Assembly: GCA_001414485.1 (NCBI GenBank) | Contig: LLEY01000001.1 | Location: 1 to 64,000, forward strand | DNA length: 64,000 nucleotides | Direction: 5' to 3' | Source of the DNA: Calycina herbarum | Lineage: Eukaryota; Ascomycota; Leotiomycetes; Helotiales; Pezizellaceae | In this document: positions 33,640 to 46,343 of the stretch, in pieces | How positions within the stretch are numbered: the first letter of the stretch is position 1 | How the letters are laid out: each line of letters opens with the position of its first letter | The notes under the pieces: generated by a model | Seen by the model: only the letters and a program-made list of their open reading frames with translations | What the model was told of the DNA's origin: nothing | Database searches by the model: none | Program-made: the position numbers and the translations under genes

Positions 33640-35514
33640 AGTTTTTGATTTCCTTATGTAGATCTTTCCAACAAGTGACACTTGAATTGAGCGAAGTAGG
33701 AGAACGCAGAATTAGTACTATATTTCCTCTTTGGATTACTCAAAAAACCCACTATACCGAGTCATGGTCCATGAGAAATACCCACTAGTCACTAGGAATT
33801 AGCTCGGTATGGGGATTTGGAAAAACAAAGGTAGTACTTGCAACTATTATTGGGGCAGCAAAAACAAGTTTTCAGGCTCAAGGAAGAATCTTAGAATTCC
33901 CACATTATCAACATACTAGCAGACTGGGAAGACTACCAAATATGAGAGAGAGAGAGAGTATAAAATTCCAAAGTTGGAAAGGAACAGGAGCAAGTGCGTC
34001 TCTTATGTGATTTCTAGCTTGGAGGGTGAACGTTCCGGTCACTTTTCCTCTTTGCTCTGTAAGGGGAATTGTTGTCTGGCGGACATGGTGGATGGGAGAG
34101 AAGCGAGTTGAGAAATGTAAATAACATTGTACTTACTGCGGAAGGACGATGATTGGAGTTATCAATCCCGGCAATTAATTGAAAATCAATTCAAGAAGTG
34201 TTGTAGCAAGATATTATTGGCACGTCAACGAAGAGTAGAATTTGACATATCCAGCTCAGCAACACCAGCCATCAGGAATAAAGCCTAAAAAGGGAGCGCT
34301 AAACCTACCCCACTGAGTTGTTTATGTAATGGCCCGAATCAACAAAAGACTGAATATGTTTTTTTTAGCCAAGTGGAATTGGGCAGTGGGTGGCCGAAGA
34401 AACAGTGTGTTTATAATCTAGAGGAGGAATGAGAACTGAGCACAATGAGATGTCTAGCGTTCAACAAATGGCACATTTTGCGAGAATTCCCGAGTTATAC
34501 ATGTATGACGACTCAAGCACGAAGGGAGATGCTTCTGGGTATTGTGATGATTATAATGCTGGCATTGCAACTCCGCTAGCCTTTTTTTGGTACGAAAATG
34601 GGGTTAATGGAGAGTTCACTGTCGATTTTACGGGTGTTGTCGAATTATTTTTATACTTTTGTTGTAGCCCATGCTTTTGAGAGGAAGGAGGAGGAATGTA
34701 ACGAGATTGTTACGCGGAAGTTTGGTTATCCTGCCAGAAGCCGGCCAGTCTTCCCCGAATAATTCGTCTTGTATAAAGAAACACCGACGCGTCGTAATTA
34801 CCGCCCCAATAAGTATGTTTTCCGGTAACCGTGAAGCCGCCGTACTCCTCAATTCATATACTAATAGTGGAAACACCCCCACTCACTAAGCAGTAGACAC
34901 TTGCACCAAAATCAAGCAGAGCACAAAGATAAGTTGAAACTCAGAGGAAGGAGCTAAGATAATATACGAAAGTATTAAATACAACCCGAAGAGACTAAAC
35001 ACTGTGATAACAATAATAATTCCTAACCCAAATTTGAATCATTACGACCAACCCTAGACCCGAGTGCATCTCCATCTGAAATTGACCAACAACAAAGCCA
35101 GCTCCGTAGCAATGACTTCCTTTGCCGTAACGTATAAAATAGTGAACCAGTTCTAATAACGAGCCGGTACCTCCCTACAAGGTTCCCCGTTGCTTGAAGC
35201 TTCATTCGGTAAAGGGTACCTCCATCGCCATGTCCCGAACCAAGCCTTTGGCTTTCCTTATCGACATCAATCTGAGCGATTCCGCGTTGAGAGATAGCGG
35301 AGGTAGATGAAGTTGACGTCTTTAGAGACGAGAGCGAAAGGTTATCGATGTGACGTTAGGGTATATTCGAGAGTAGTCGCTGGTAATAGTCGAAAAGAAT
35401 CCTGGTATGACCGAAACCAATAACTCGCCATCACAACAAAGCCCAAAGCGCCCAAAAGGAACAAGTCATAGGAGAGGACTTGGAAATAAATCATGTCGTT
35501 TGGTTTCCACGACC
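33640..35514. other. intergenic region, no supported gene
   Basis: An 83-codon ORF at 34429-34680 starts with ATG but shows no motif. A short GA repeat lies near 33944-33958. Nothing else can be supported. Confidence 0.4.
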
Positions 35515-35988
35515 TCAATGCTTGTTCTCAACCCCTGCGGACCCATCGACAGCCGGGGAAGGAGGAGGATATTGGTACTCCAAATCAATTTTCGCAACTC
35601 GAAGCAGAAAGGACTGCAACCCCATGGCAATGCGATATCCTGCCAACCCCAAAAGAGCCAAGATGACAAGCAAAAGATTGATGATGGCGAGAAGACAAAG
35701 CGGTATGGTATGCCATAACTGAACCCTTCGTAGAGGACAACCAGCTTGCTTGACGCCTTGATGATTCGTCTCAAACATGCCAGTCATCATCCAACGTAGA
35801 GGACATTTCGACTCCGTCACGGATGCGTCTGATGAGGCTGACGAAGAGGATAGTGATTCGGTATCGGAGTCTTTGTTTTTTCTGGACTTCTTGCCCCCTG
35901 CTATGACAACCGTTCCCGAATTACGGCGAGCATGGCTGTTGGCGTAGTGTTTTTCTTTCTTTGAGGAAGGCATGCCAAAGATGGACAT
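35515..35988 (-). CDS. small uncharacterised membrane protein (157 residues)
   Basis: This is a single-exon ORF with an ATG in a plausible context. Residues 1-60 are basic and Ser-rich (SSKKEKHYANSHARRNSG, KKSRKNKDSD, then a Ser/Ala/Asp run) with no signal peptide. A Cys-containing middle section (KCPLRWMMTGMF and QAGCPLRRVQLWH) is followed by a long hydrophobic segment, IPLCLLAIINLLLVILALLG, that reads as one transmembrane helix. The C-terminus is short and Pro-rich. I do not recognise a family. It may be a fungal ORFan tail-anchored-like protein. The even codon structure and membrane helix argue for a real gene. Confidence 0.55.
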   Translation of the reverse strand: MSIFGMPSSKKEKHYANSHARRNSGTVVIAGGKKSRKNKDSDTESLSSSSASSDASVTESKCPLRWMMTGMFETNHQGVKQAGCPLRRVQLWHTIPLCLLAIINLLLVILALLGLAGYRIAMGLQSFLLRVAKIDLEYQYPPPSPAVDGSAGVENKH

Positions 35989-37292
35989 ACTTGACTTCGC
36001 AAAGTGTGTTTGAGCGAGTGGAAAGGGTTAGTTTATGATATTGGATGTTAAAGATGTCTTATGCAAGCTTAAGGTTGTATAAGACTTCATATATGCTGAT
36101 CAGCCTCTAAGTTCGCTTGACATCTTGCAGATAGTCTAAGCAGAAGTCAAAAAGAGTTCAAATGATCAAGGTCCTTGAAAACGCCACAATATGGCATGGT
36201 TGCCACACTTGAACACAGCCTCAGCAAGAAAGTAGAAGATATCATGTAAATGATATGCAGCCCATAAGATAGGCAATGACGTGGCAGGAATTAATGAGTT
36301 TCTCACACCACCATGTCTAACATGGAACTTGAGATTTCGTTTGAAACATTGCTTTCGAGGAGTTCAAGATACCAAAGTTCTGGGATACAACCCCACGCCG
36401 ATGGATTCATAATACAATCATGGCTCAGCTGATGCATAAATAATAACCGAAGCTGCAAGTCATACAAGGATTATTGGCTCCTTGAGATAGCTGCCCAACC
36501 AGGGACATGAGCTATTGCTTCAAGGTACGCAATAAAGACCATTCGACGAGTGGATGGAGATAGATGAGCGGTCATCCACTAGAACTTAAGTGCCTTGCAC
36601 AAAGTAAATTTTACGGAAATGGCAAACAGAAAAACGTGAAGCTGTTGATAACAAAACAAGGAGCTACAATAATGTGGCTTGATAGCAAAACCTCTAAGCG
36701 AGCAACAACGGGTCTCACCTGACTGCGTGACTGAGACAACTTGTCGATCCAACCTCGTGAGAGCCAATGTGATACGAGATCTGTTGGGGGCGTGGTGTTG
36801 ACGAATGATCATGGGAGAAGGTTGCTCTCCAGATGTCTCAGGCCAGAATCGATGAATGACATTGTAGCTCGGTCCGGGCAGTGAAACCTGAAAGGAGATT
36901 ATTTCGATGCAATAAACTCGGTTACAGATTGCGATGAGATAATGAAGCAAAAAATGGGGTTTTCAAGTATCGAGCAGGTGGTTGAGCGGGGTAAAAGGGG
37001 AGAGATGGTGTGTGATTATCATAGATCACGTGTTATAGATACACATACGAGGAGAAGCAGAACAAGGCATATCTGTCCAATAGCAAGCGATTATGAGGTT
37101 AAACCCACTCCCATGGCGCGGTAGATCACTCACGTCACCATGTTTTGGAAGTTCACGATAGCTATGGGAGCTTCATACACCACTCCAGTGAGGCACATGC
37201 AACGACGGCAGCGCCAACGGCAATAGCCAAAACATCACCTTTACCCTATCGTACACCCATATCGAAGCTCAATAGAGCAGCCTACCACCACC
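35989..37292. other. intergenic region, no supported gene
   Basis: A 123-codon open frame on the minus strand (36950-36579) has no motif and unusual composition. The right part is the promoter of the next gene. Confidence 0.4.
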
Positions 37293-38441
37293 ATGGTTCT
37301 CTCCGATTCCTCCGACCAGATGCCCCCCTCAGATAATGATCCCTACTCCGGCGGTGACATTGCCAACGTCCGCACCATATCTATCGAGAACATGCCAAAG
37401 CCCATGCCCATACTTGGCCCCCTCCTTGGCTTCGGTTCGCAATATACCCTCAAAATCGCCGGCGAAATGACCCGCCAAGCAGAAAAAAGACTAGGACGAC
37501 CACTCAGCAACGACGAGGCAAATGCAGTCACATATTGGCAGGCGAAAAATATCCAAATCAGATCATATTCGCCTATAATTGGCATATCAGGAGGACTTTG
37601 GCGAGCATACAACACCCGCGAGGTATTCCGGTTTCCTTTTTTCCAACCGGATAAGCTTTTTCAGACATTCAATAAGGAAGTTTTCCCACATACATCTTTT
37701 CCAATGGTACGAGGGGCGACCGCTGTGATTGTCTGGCATGGACTGAGGGCATTTTGGTATTCCGCGGCCGGTGTTGCGCTCTCGAAAATGTTCATCTCGA
37801 GTTATGCGATGAGTGTGTCGACTATTGGGATTATGAATGATTCACGAATGGTACAGTTTGGAAAAGAAATGATGGAAAAGTCGGGAAGGGTGCCACGAGG
37901 ACAGACTCCAGGAAGATCAATGCCACAGCCTCCACGAGCTACACCGAAACAGGACGATGCCAGCCCAACTGGTGGAATATATGGAGAGGAGGACTTTAAC
38001 AGTGGCCGCCCGGAGATGGTCAACGATAATCCAACTCCACAGAAAGAGCAGAGCAGATGGAGAGCACCACCCGCAAGACAAGTGCCCGTCGAAACGAGAG
38101 CGCCAGAGACTGAAGGCAAGGCTTTCGATTATTTCGATGACGCTTCACCCACGAGCGGACGGGAACAAAGAATATTAGGGGATACGAAATCACAACCTCA
38201 AGGTTCTGCTTGGGAAAGGATACGAAGAGGAGGAGGAGCACCCACGCAAACATCGGGGCCAAGCGCCTGGTCAAAACGGCAAAGTCAAGCACAAGAGGGG
38301 GAGTCTACCGATGATAACTTTACTTCAACACAAGTGACGGAGGAAAGACGTTACTCAAGACAAGATGCGCAGCAGGAGTTCGATGCTCGAATCGAGAGAG
38401 AACGACAGGGTGGAGATTTTACCTCAAACAAAAAATGGTGA
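37293..38441 (+). CDS. uncharacterised fungal protein with a hydrophobic core segment (382 residues)
   Basis: This single-exon gene starts at a very good context (CACCATGG). The N-terminal ~190 residues look folded and conserved: MPKPMPILGPLLGFGSQYTL, LGRPLSNDEANAVTYWQAKN and TREVFRFPFFQPDKLFQTFN are typical of a well-constrained family. A hydrophobic stretch at about residues 147-182 (TAVIVWHGLRAFWYSAAGVA and beyond) may be one or two membrane helices. The C-terminal half is Pro/Gln/Arg-rich, charged and probably disordered. No enzyme motif is visible and I do not assign a function. A mitochondrial or other organelle membrane location is possible but unproven. Confidence 0.75.
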   Translation: MVLSDSSDQMPPSDNDPYSGGDIANVRTISIENMPKPMPILGPLLGFGSQYTLKIAGEMTRQAEKRLGRPLSNDEANAVTYWQAKNIQIRSYSPIIGISGGLWRAYNTREVFRFPFFQPDKLFQTFNKEVFPHTSFPMVRGATAVIVWHGLRAFWYSAAGVALSKMFISSYAMSVSTIGIMNDSRMVQFGKEMMEKSGRVPRGQTPGRSMPQPPRATPKQDDASPTGGIYGEEDFNSGRPEMVNDNPTPQKEQSRWRAPPARQVPVETRAPETEGKAFDYFDDASPTSGREQRILGDTKSQPQGSAWERIRRGGGAPTQTSGPSAWSKRQSQAQEGESTDDNFTSTQVTEERRYSRQDAQQEFDARIERERQGGDFTSNKKW

Positions 38442-39374
38442 GATGTGAGGATGTAAAGATGTACCAACAGGTTCTCAAATGTCAAAAATCTAGCTCAACC
38501 TTATGTGTCTAAATTATTGGGTGATGGACTCTCACCTCCTACCTCTTTCTCCGAGTCTTCGAGTTTTACACTTGCTTTTTTTATTGTTCTACAAATGAGC
38601 GATTTCTCCCGGACATGATAGTCTTTTAAGTTCTTAATACAAGTGTGTTAATAATGGCATATTGACTAATTTTACGCTTTATCTGTCGATACTTGTATCT
38701 CTGAAACTTAAAATATGTTCAAATGACAATCTTTACTCTATGCCCGGCCACGGGAAGTAGTGTACTGATTGATTCTGAGATCAGATGTCATCATCTCATG
38801 CTGCACGATGCTTTATGTCCACCAGTTTCTACTGCCGATTCTTCAAACTTAAAGGTTAATCTTATCTCAATGATCAATCACAGAGATTCAGTAATTAAGC
38901 ATTCAGCTTTTTGGTGGTGCAGTCTGTCTCGAAGATCAAGTGTCCACTCTCACATGTTCGTAAAAATTCGTCAAGAAACAGAGTGCTTTATGTGAATAAA
39001 TTAATGATCGCAACTCTTGCAATTCCCTTTACTCTTAGCGAATGGTGGTTTGTCCCTCATGACCTGAACAAATACTGCCGTATCACTTTCCTCAACTTTT
39101 TCCATAGAGACTTCGAGTATCCTGTCTCCGTGGATGGGTCTTGGTTCATGACTTCTAGATAGTTGGGTTTGCGTTGAATCTTCAGATTTGAGTTTCAATA
39201 CCTTGCTTCCTTAGAAACAAAACCCGCACTTGATCACTCACAAGTTTTTCCTTCTTTAAATCGCGTTGTATTCATAATTGAATTCTCGGTACCTCCCACC
39301 TCACAACCACACCCCCTCTCACTCCTCGAAAGCCCCATTATCAATCCCTTTTCCCCTTCCATTACCCCCTTCTC
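38442..39374. other. convergent intergenic region
   Basis: It lies between two converging genes and should hold their 3' UTRs. Short ORFs here are not supported. Confidence 0.5.
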
Positions 39375-41186
39375 CTACTGGAAACTTCCACTCAAAACAC
39401 CCCCGAAACCTCTCGCCTCAAGATCCAACAAACACTGCCCAAAAAGCCCATTTGCCCAACTAAACCACTGTCTCGTCCACTTATGCGCATCGAAACTATT
39501 AACCGATTCGTGAATCAATCCAAGTCCATCGGTCGATCCTAGGATTTGTTTGAGGTAACCCGTGATTTCTGCTGTGTCGGATGTGGTGAGGGTTTGGATT
39601 ATGGAGGACATTGGCCAGGCTAGGCCGAGGCCCGCGTGTGGGCCGCCTACGCTGGGGGAGAGTTGGCTCTTGTGTTGGTGGAGGGGGGAAGGAATACAAG
39701 GTGATGAAGGACTTACGCGCTGATAACTGGACCTTTCATGAAATATGGGTTATTAGGTGAAAGAATCATCTTCCGGGTGTTTTGGTAGACGGGATCAGTT
39801 GTGTTTGTGTAGCCGAAGAAGGGGGCTGAGAGGAGGGAGGGGATGTTGGCGTCGTCCATGATGTTTTCTGTGTTTCTTGGAGTTAGTTTTCTCTCTTTCA
39901 TTTTCACAAAGGGAAAACATACGACTTCCATATCCGTCAACTTCAAAAGCATAGATCTGTCCGAACTTAGGATGATTCACAATTCCATACTTCGTGATGC
40001 CCTCTCGAATTCTCTGCGAGAAATTATGCATGTGGTTCGCTAGGTTTCTTTGATCTCCGATCTTGGCCATGATTTCGGATGTGGTGTCTAGGTAGCGACT
40101 GAACATCATGTTTGCGGGGATGAAGAGTTGATAGATCGTTCTGTTTCATTTCTCATTAGCTGCCCAATTCGAAGTCTAAGTTGAAGAAAAAAAGGGAAAG
40201 CGGACGAGAAAGCACAAACGCAAGAAAACAAAACTCACGAATCATCAGAAGGTCTAAAAGCAGATCTCACAAGTCCCGTCCCCTCCAAAACCGGATTTCC
40301 ACGTCCACTATTATCAAGCGTTTCAGTCGCCGAATCGGTATTTCTTTTCCAGGTGTAAGGAATAGTATTGACACTCCCATCACTAGCATACGTCCCAATT
40401 AACAAACTCTCCGTTGTGTTCAGAATCGTCTTGATAGTATCCACCCATTTGAATTTTCTGAAGAAATCGATATCCCCCGTTGCCTCGTAGTAATTTGTCG
40501 AAATTTCTAGGAATGCAGCGAGAGAATCGAGTTCATACTTGCATTCGAATGCGATCTTTGTATCCACCGGTGGTGTGAAGATATCTGGATTCTGTTGGTT
40601 TTGAGAGGGTCCTATTCCGGATTCGACTGGGGGTTGGAAGGAGTTGCAAAATGGAGCTTGCAGGATGTAGCGAGCTTGTAGGTTGATCACTCCTCGATAC
40701 AAACTCGCCAGGGAATCCGTTGAGTTAGATGCTTTGACCAAGGAGAGGTAAGATTGCATTTGATTCGCCGAATCACGTAGCCACATGGCATTGATATCGC
40801 CCGTAATCATAAATGTCAACTCCTCTGCGTTGTTGTCGGCTGCCACTCCTCGCCATTTGACTGCCGTGTCGAGGGTGTTGGGGAAGGAATTTTCAAAGAG
40901 ACGGAAGAGATCTGGGTCTTTAATTACGGTCCTCATTCGTGTGATGGTGTCTTCGACGATTGAAGAATTGAAGGTCCGACATGATGGGGAAGGACGTTGG
41001 TAAGAGAGCTGTATCATAATTAGTAAGTTGGACTGGTGAGAGAATAGGATGAAAACTAACAGCGTATCGTCCACTGCTAAGGGGTTGATGGACTTGTTGA
41101 GAATACTGTGCGTAATCCGGACATTGTGCTTGAGTGCCAATTGCAAAACCGGCAATTGCCAGGATATTAATAAGGAGTCCCTTCAT
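39375..41186 (-). CDS. secreted glycoside hydrolase family 125 (exo-alpha-1,6-mannosidase-like)
   Basis: GH125 enzymes remove terminal alpha-1,6-linked mannose; a secreted fungal member would act on mannoproteins or N-glycans outside the cell or in the secretory path. Exons are 41186-41061, 41008-40239, 40140-39923, 39867-39717 and 39651-39375, giving 513 residues; all junctions keep the frame. Residues 1-20 ([20 protein letters not shown]) form a signal peptide. Family landmarks are [104 protein letters not shown] and [19 protein letters not shown]. Length and motif order are normal for the family. Activity on a given substrate is inferred. Confidence 0.92.
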
Positions 41187-42118
41187 AGTGATAAGTCTGG
41201 TGATTTGTTCCAAAAATGGCAGGGTCGAAGGAGGGTGGAAAGCTTGACGTGAGAAGGAAAACTTTAGGAGAGCTCGATATATTACCATGCAGCAGTGAAT
41301 ATCTCCCTCGTGCCTTCCTCCAATAGAAAACAAAAACCAAGCTTAAGCTTCCCCACCTTTTGTCAAAAATCCCGACCCTTGTCAAATACCCCGCCATTGT
41401 ACCCCTCAACGGCTTCATGCCGGGATGATCTCTAAGTCAAGATTGTACAACGTTACTGTGCAATTCATTGGTCAGAAACACGCTCTCACCAGCCAGCCAA
41501 CTGCCCCATTGAGAATCGTCCATCCGGGTAAAAGTCACAAGGTGAAATCTTAAAATATGCGGTGCTTTTACACAACGTGATGCTTCGCTGCATATCGTAC
41601 TGCAGTTGTTAGCTCATATGATGTAGTTCGGGCAAGAGTAACCCGACGCACATACTCAGTATATTCCCCCAAACTAAAGTAGCGTTTTCTGGAGAAAATA
41701 ATCAATTAGTTTTAAATCTCAACCTAGGATCAAATTAATGGAAAGACGATGACGGCAAGTAACAAACCCGTCAGAGAACCAAACTCTCCCAAAATATTAC
41801 TTGTCTTACCTTGTTTATACTTGGAATCCCAGAAAATTAGCAAAAATTAGCCCCACAAAATACTACCTTTACTCAACCCCCAACAACACCTTGATTATGA
41901 CTTTCCTTCCACAAATAGCAAATGTCATGAACTTCTGCACAAACAAGAACCAGAGAAAACATATTACTACATATCAAAAGAAAAATCCAACCAAATCAGC
42001 CCAGGGGTATGTGTAGTCCCGCGTTATCAGCAACAATAAACTCCTGTATTCAAAAGCAAGAAATGAAACCAGTCACGTAAACATTGAACTCACCTACGCC
42101 CACTTTTCCAAAGGGAGT
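41187..42118. other. intergenic region, no supported gene
   Basis: It contains the GH125 promoter and the 3' UTR of the phytochrome gene. ORFs of up to 137 codons overlapping the GH125 first exon on the minus strand are shadows or leader sequence. Confidence 0.5.
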
Positions 42119-45100
42119 TCACGGCATAAACCAACCACCCCTCTCCCAGTATCCTGGAACATACAGCGCCTCGCGCCTCAGATCCTCATTTTTGATCCCT
42201 TTCAGCAAAAGATCTAACCTGCCAAAATCAATAGGTTTTAGAACCCAAGCATCGAAACTTAAATGCATGTTAGTTTTATTTTCTTTCAAGAAACAGTCAT
42301 AGAGAGATTATAATTTACATACCCGCTTTGCAAATAATCAAATCGATTATCTTCCGTTAACGATGCAGAAACAGCAAAAACAGGAACTCTTGGTCTCGAG
42401 GCTGGAAGGTTTTTTAACTCTGCTTCCAAAAGGCGAATCATCTTAACGCTTTGCGCCCCGTCAACCAATGGCATCTATAATTCCATGATGTTAGTCCAGA
42501 ACCAATCAGATAGAAAACCAAGAATCTTACCTGTATATCCATCAGAATAACGTCTACCTTGTGTATCCGAGACGCAAAATAATCAAAGCATTCCTGCCCA
42601 TCATAAGCAAGTTCAACCTCGTGACCAAGCTTGAGCAATCGCTTGCTAAGAAGCTTAGAGTTGATGGGGTTGTCTTCAGCGATAAGAACCGATAAACAAT
42701 TTGAAGCATCTCCGTCGACGCTGGATACTTGACTTTTTTGAGATACGGTACTAGGCTTGTCAGCCTTGCTATAGATTTCTGCATCATAGCTGTGACTTCT
42801 AATATGTCGAGGTTTGAGTGACTCGTCTGTCGTATCGAGCCTCAGCGAACGTTCAAATTGTTCCACGACAGCTTCTTCTGGTATGGGCGAAGCTGGGAAG
42901 GAGGTGTTGCTATCGGACGAGGCTGTTCTGGAAAGTATGTATTTTTTTGCTAACGCAGCCTGTGTTCGTAAGTCCGCCGGTTGCGCATGTTCGAACGGCA
43001 GTTCGATTCCGAAGATGGTGCCCTTTCCGAGCTCTGAGCTAACTCGAATTTGGCCATTCATATTTCGAACGTAGCGAGCCACAACCGCAAGGCCGACGCC
43101 TAGAGAAGATACGATACCCCCCTCTGAACCCCCCTGAGGAGTATTATCGTGTGACAGAGATCGGTTGTCTTCATCGACAACCTGTTCGAATTCTTGGAAT
43201 AGGTCATCTAGCTGAGCCTCACTCATCCCGAGGCCAACATCCTGCACCGTGATACCCACAACAGAGCTGGACTCGCTGGTACGGATAGGACAAATTTCAA
43301 CTTTGATCCCGCCGTCAACAGAATGCTGAAAAGCATTACTGGTGATATTAGATAAAACTTGTCGTAAACGCGAAGGGTCGCCTTTAACCATCTCCGGAAT
43401 GCCCTGATGAATTGAGACGGTGAGATCGAGACCTTTTCGAATCGCTTCTTTACGAAAAGCGGTTATGACATCGCTGACAGTCGCACCGAGGTCGAAAGCA
43501 TTTCCGACTTTGTTGACGGGACCGTCTTCTGCCTTGGTGAGGTTTAATAGATCATCAATCACATAAATCAGTGACCGTGAAGCCTTGTGGGCCTTATCCA
43601 GTAGGTCGCGTGTTGTGTCATCTATGTTAGTTTCAAGTGCCATCTCTAGATAATTGACAATCGCATTGAGTGGGGTCCGAACTTCATGGGAAGAATTGCG
43701 AATGAGAAGACGAGTCAAACGACTGCTTTGGCTCGCAGACTCCTTTTGGCGCCAAATCTCGATGAATCTACCATAGAGAAGACTGAGAACGGTTGCGGTA
43801 TCCATTTGATCATCACTCCATTGCTTACTTTTACCGATAACGCTCTCAGTCCATTGCTTGAAACTTGAACCTAGATGGTTGACGTGTTAGTGAGCGGGTG
43901 TAATTTTAGAAGCTAGACTACTATTTGGGGGGGGGGGATAAGAAATAGCTTTGTATTTGTAGAGCTTTAAATTTTCTTACGAGGCTGCAGGTAGTGTTGG
44001 GTGCCGGATTGAATGATTTTTTCGTAAGGATTTCCTGCCCATCGCACTTCTTTAAGTTGGCCCTTTCTAAAGAAGACCATGAAATCATTCCCTCCCATGC
44101 TAAGAGGTATAAGAAGCAAACCTGAAATGACTTTGATGCCTGGGGTGTATTTGATGTCAGGGAAATCTTCATTGACGTTCTGGGAGCACACAATAGTCCT
44201 GAGCCGAAGACCCTGTAGATGGGCAAGGATAACAAGTGCTTCTCTGTATGGGTCAAGTCGACCAATAGCACGAGCTTCGTCCTGTATACTAAGCATGCCA
44301 AAATCCGCGTCGAATACTCGGAGGAGATCCGTAGACGAAGCAGCAATAAATCCTTCTGGAGATTGTGTAGGAGGGGCGGTTTGAGGGGGACGTCGCGCTT
44401 CGATACGTTGCAACATGACTAAACGCTCGATATTTGATGCGGCACACTCTCCAATGTTTCGACATAGTTCACGAATTGGTAGCGAAACCCGAATTCCTGT
44501 ATCGCCATACTGATGGCAAGCGATTAATCCCCAAAGATCCGAGTTTATCACAATGGATATGGACATAGAGGAGCGAACACCCATGTTCCCAAGGTATTTG
44601 AGATGAATTGGCGACATTGCGCGCAAATATGAATGAGTAAGGTCAAGTGGTCTGACAAAATCAGATTCGTCTCGACACACCTAGGAAGAGTTATTAATGA
44701 TCTAGTAAACAACGCTGCAAAAGAGATAAATGTTCTGAACATACTAGCCTAGCTGTTTCTCCGTCTCGGTCGTAGAGAATACGTATTCTATTGACCTTGT
44801 ACAGTTCTCTTGCTTGTTCTGTGTTTTGATGAGTTTTTGAATAGGAAAATAAGGGCCATCGGGGCCGTACCTGGAATATCTGAAGCTGGGTAATGTAGAC
44901 CTTTGTATAAAGTTAGATATGTATCTACCAATGCTAATTAGGAAGCGGTATTGTACCTCTGAAAATATCTCTGCTCGCTTGATCGTTGACAAGTTCAGCC
45001 TCTACACACCCATTCTTCGCCTCGTCGAATCGATAGAACATGACTCGATGAAAACCAGTCAGCTCGGAAATGAGACCTATAACAACATCAAAGATTCCTT

Positions 45101-46343
45101 GTAATGATTGTGAGGCGACAAGCTGTTCTTGTGCTTGTGTCATAGCATTGAAGATATCCATTGAAGAAAATTTGGACTGTCCCCTTCGCCTTGCGATCTG
45201 AAGAATTCTCAAAGATTTACTCTTGCTTGTTGTGCTCTTTTCTCGTTCTTCCGGCGTGATCTCCATGTCATCCTCGCATATCGGCGCTTGTGAAATCAAT
45301 TTTTCTGTATCAGGGGTTTTGAGGAACAAAGCATCAGAATAAACCTCAAACTCCAGAATAACTAGATCACCTGGGTCTTGTGGTAGATGAACAGCGCACC
45401 ATAGTTGAGTTCGAGAGGCATCGGGTGATCGAACGGTCACCGGGAAAACGTCGAGATGAGTATCTTCAATTCGTAAAGAGGGGTACAGCAATGCGTTGGC
45501 CACGCGGGTTTTGAGTTCTTCCCCAGACGCTTCTTCCAATATCTCGAAGAAGGAGGTCAAGTTGAATAGGGATTCGGGGCTATATCCCAGAATATCGCGG
45601 GTATTCTCGCTGCATATTCGAACCTCGAAGATATCATCCAGGGTACTTTTGACTCCGACCAAGGCCCCGAACTTCTGGACAGCTCCCGGTATATGAATGG
45701 GCTCATCCTCACATCGCTGGAAGAGAGGTTGTTCTCCATCGTGACCTTTCCCCGAAAGTGTTCCAGGGGCGCTCGTTCCTGAACTTGAGGGCACCAGTTG
45801 AGTCCTCTCGGATGTATATCTTTCAGGTCGAAGGCCATCTTCACCTTCCTTGACCGCCTCGACTGGCCGCTCCGTGAGTCTGCGAATAGTGTCATCGGGG
45901 GGAATGGCAGGGTAAGGTGGAGGGAGGTATTGCGATGGTGCGGGCGTAGGAGCTTGTGCAGGTGTATTCGAGGTTGTTGTTGAAGGAATTGAAGCTATAG
46001 ATGGTGTGTCGGCGACGTCATTTTCACCAGCCACAAGAGCCTGAGCCTTCTGGTCTAGACCTCGATTTCCATCTGGCTCAATGAGGGAATCCCCAACACC
46101 CGCGCCCACTCCATCCTCTCCTCCCTCCCCGCCATTATCCCCTCCGCTCGTCGTCGCAGTCGCAGTCGCAGTCGTGGTTGAAAGTAAAGGCTTTTCTTTC
46201 GTGAGGCCGTCGCTGGCAAAGCTAGGCGCGTCAACCGCCTCCGTGGCGATTAGACTTCGGATTGGGTAGATGCGTTCTGTCAGGAATTCAGACGGCGCCA
46301 GGAATCGCACCGGCGCTCGAGGTTCTGTGTCGGCAGGGCTCAT
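42119..46343 (-). CDS. fungal phytochrome, hybrid histidine kinase (PAS-GAF-PHY-HisKA-HATPase-REC)
   Basis: This is a red/far-red light receptor that signals through a phosphorelay. Exons are 46343-44957, 44900-44871, 44818-44745, 44680-43981, 43870-42531, 42474-42323 and 42257-42119; every junction keeps the frame, giving 1273 residues. A ~200-residue low-complexity N-terminus precedes the chromophore Cys211 in RCEDEPIHIPGAVQKFGALV. The GAF core has LHYPASDIPEQARELYKVNR and VCRDESDFVRPLDLTHSYLR, followed by the PHY domain. HisKA carries the phospho-acceptor His792 in NSSHEVRTPLNAIVNYLE. ATPase boxes are DVGLGMSEAQLDDLFQEFEQ and GVGLAVVARYVRNMNGQI. The receiver has IAEDNPINSKLL, the phospho-acceptor Asp1175 in ILMDIQMP, and LKPID. 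Exon 2 is only 30 nt. The length matches fungal group VIII hybrid kinases such as FphA. Confidence 0.95.

Noticed and set aside
34429..34680. 83-codon ORF with ATG
   Set aside because: No motif, isolated, and the C-terminal hydrophobic end is short and Cys/Phe-rich by chance composition.
36579..36950. 123-codon frame on the minus strand
   Set aside because: No motif, and composition unlike the other genes in the window.
43921..43938. G11 homopolymer in a phytochrome intron
   Set aside because: It is intronic and easily explained as a simple repeat; it is mainly a place where sequencing errors are likely.
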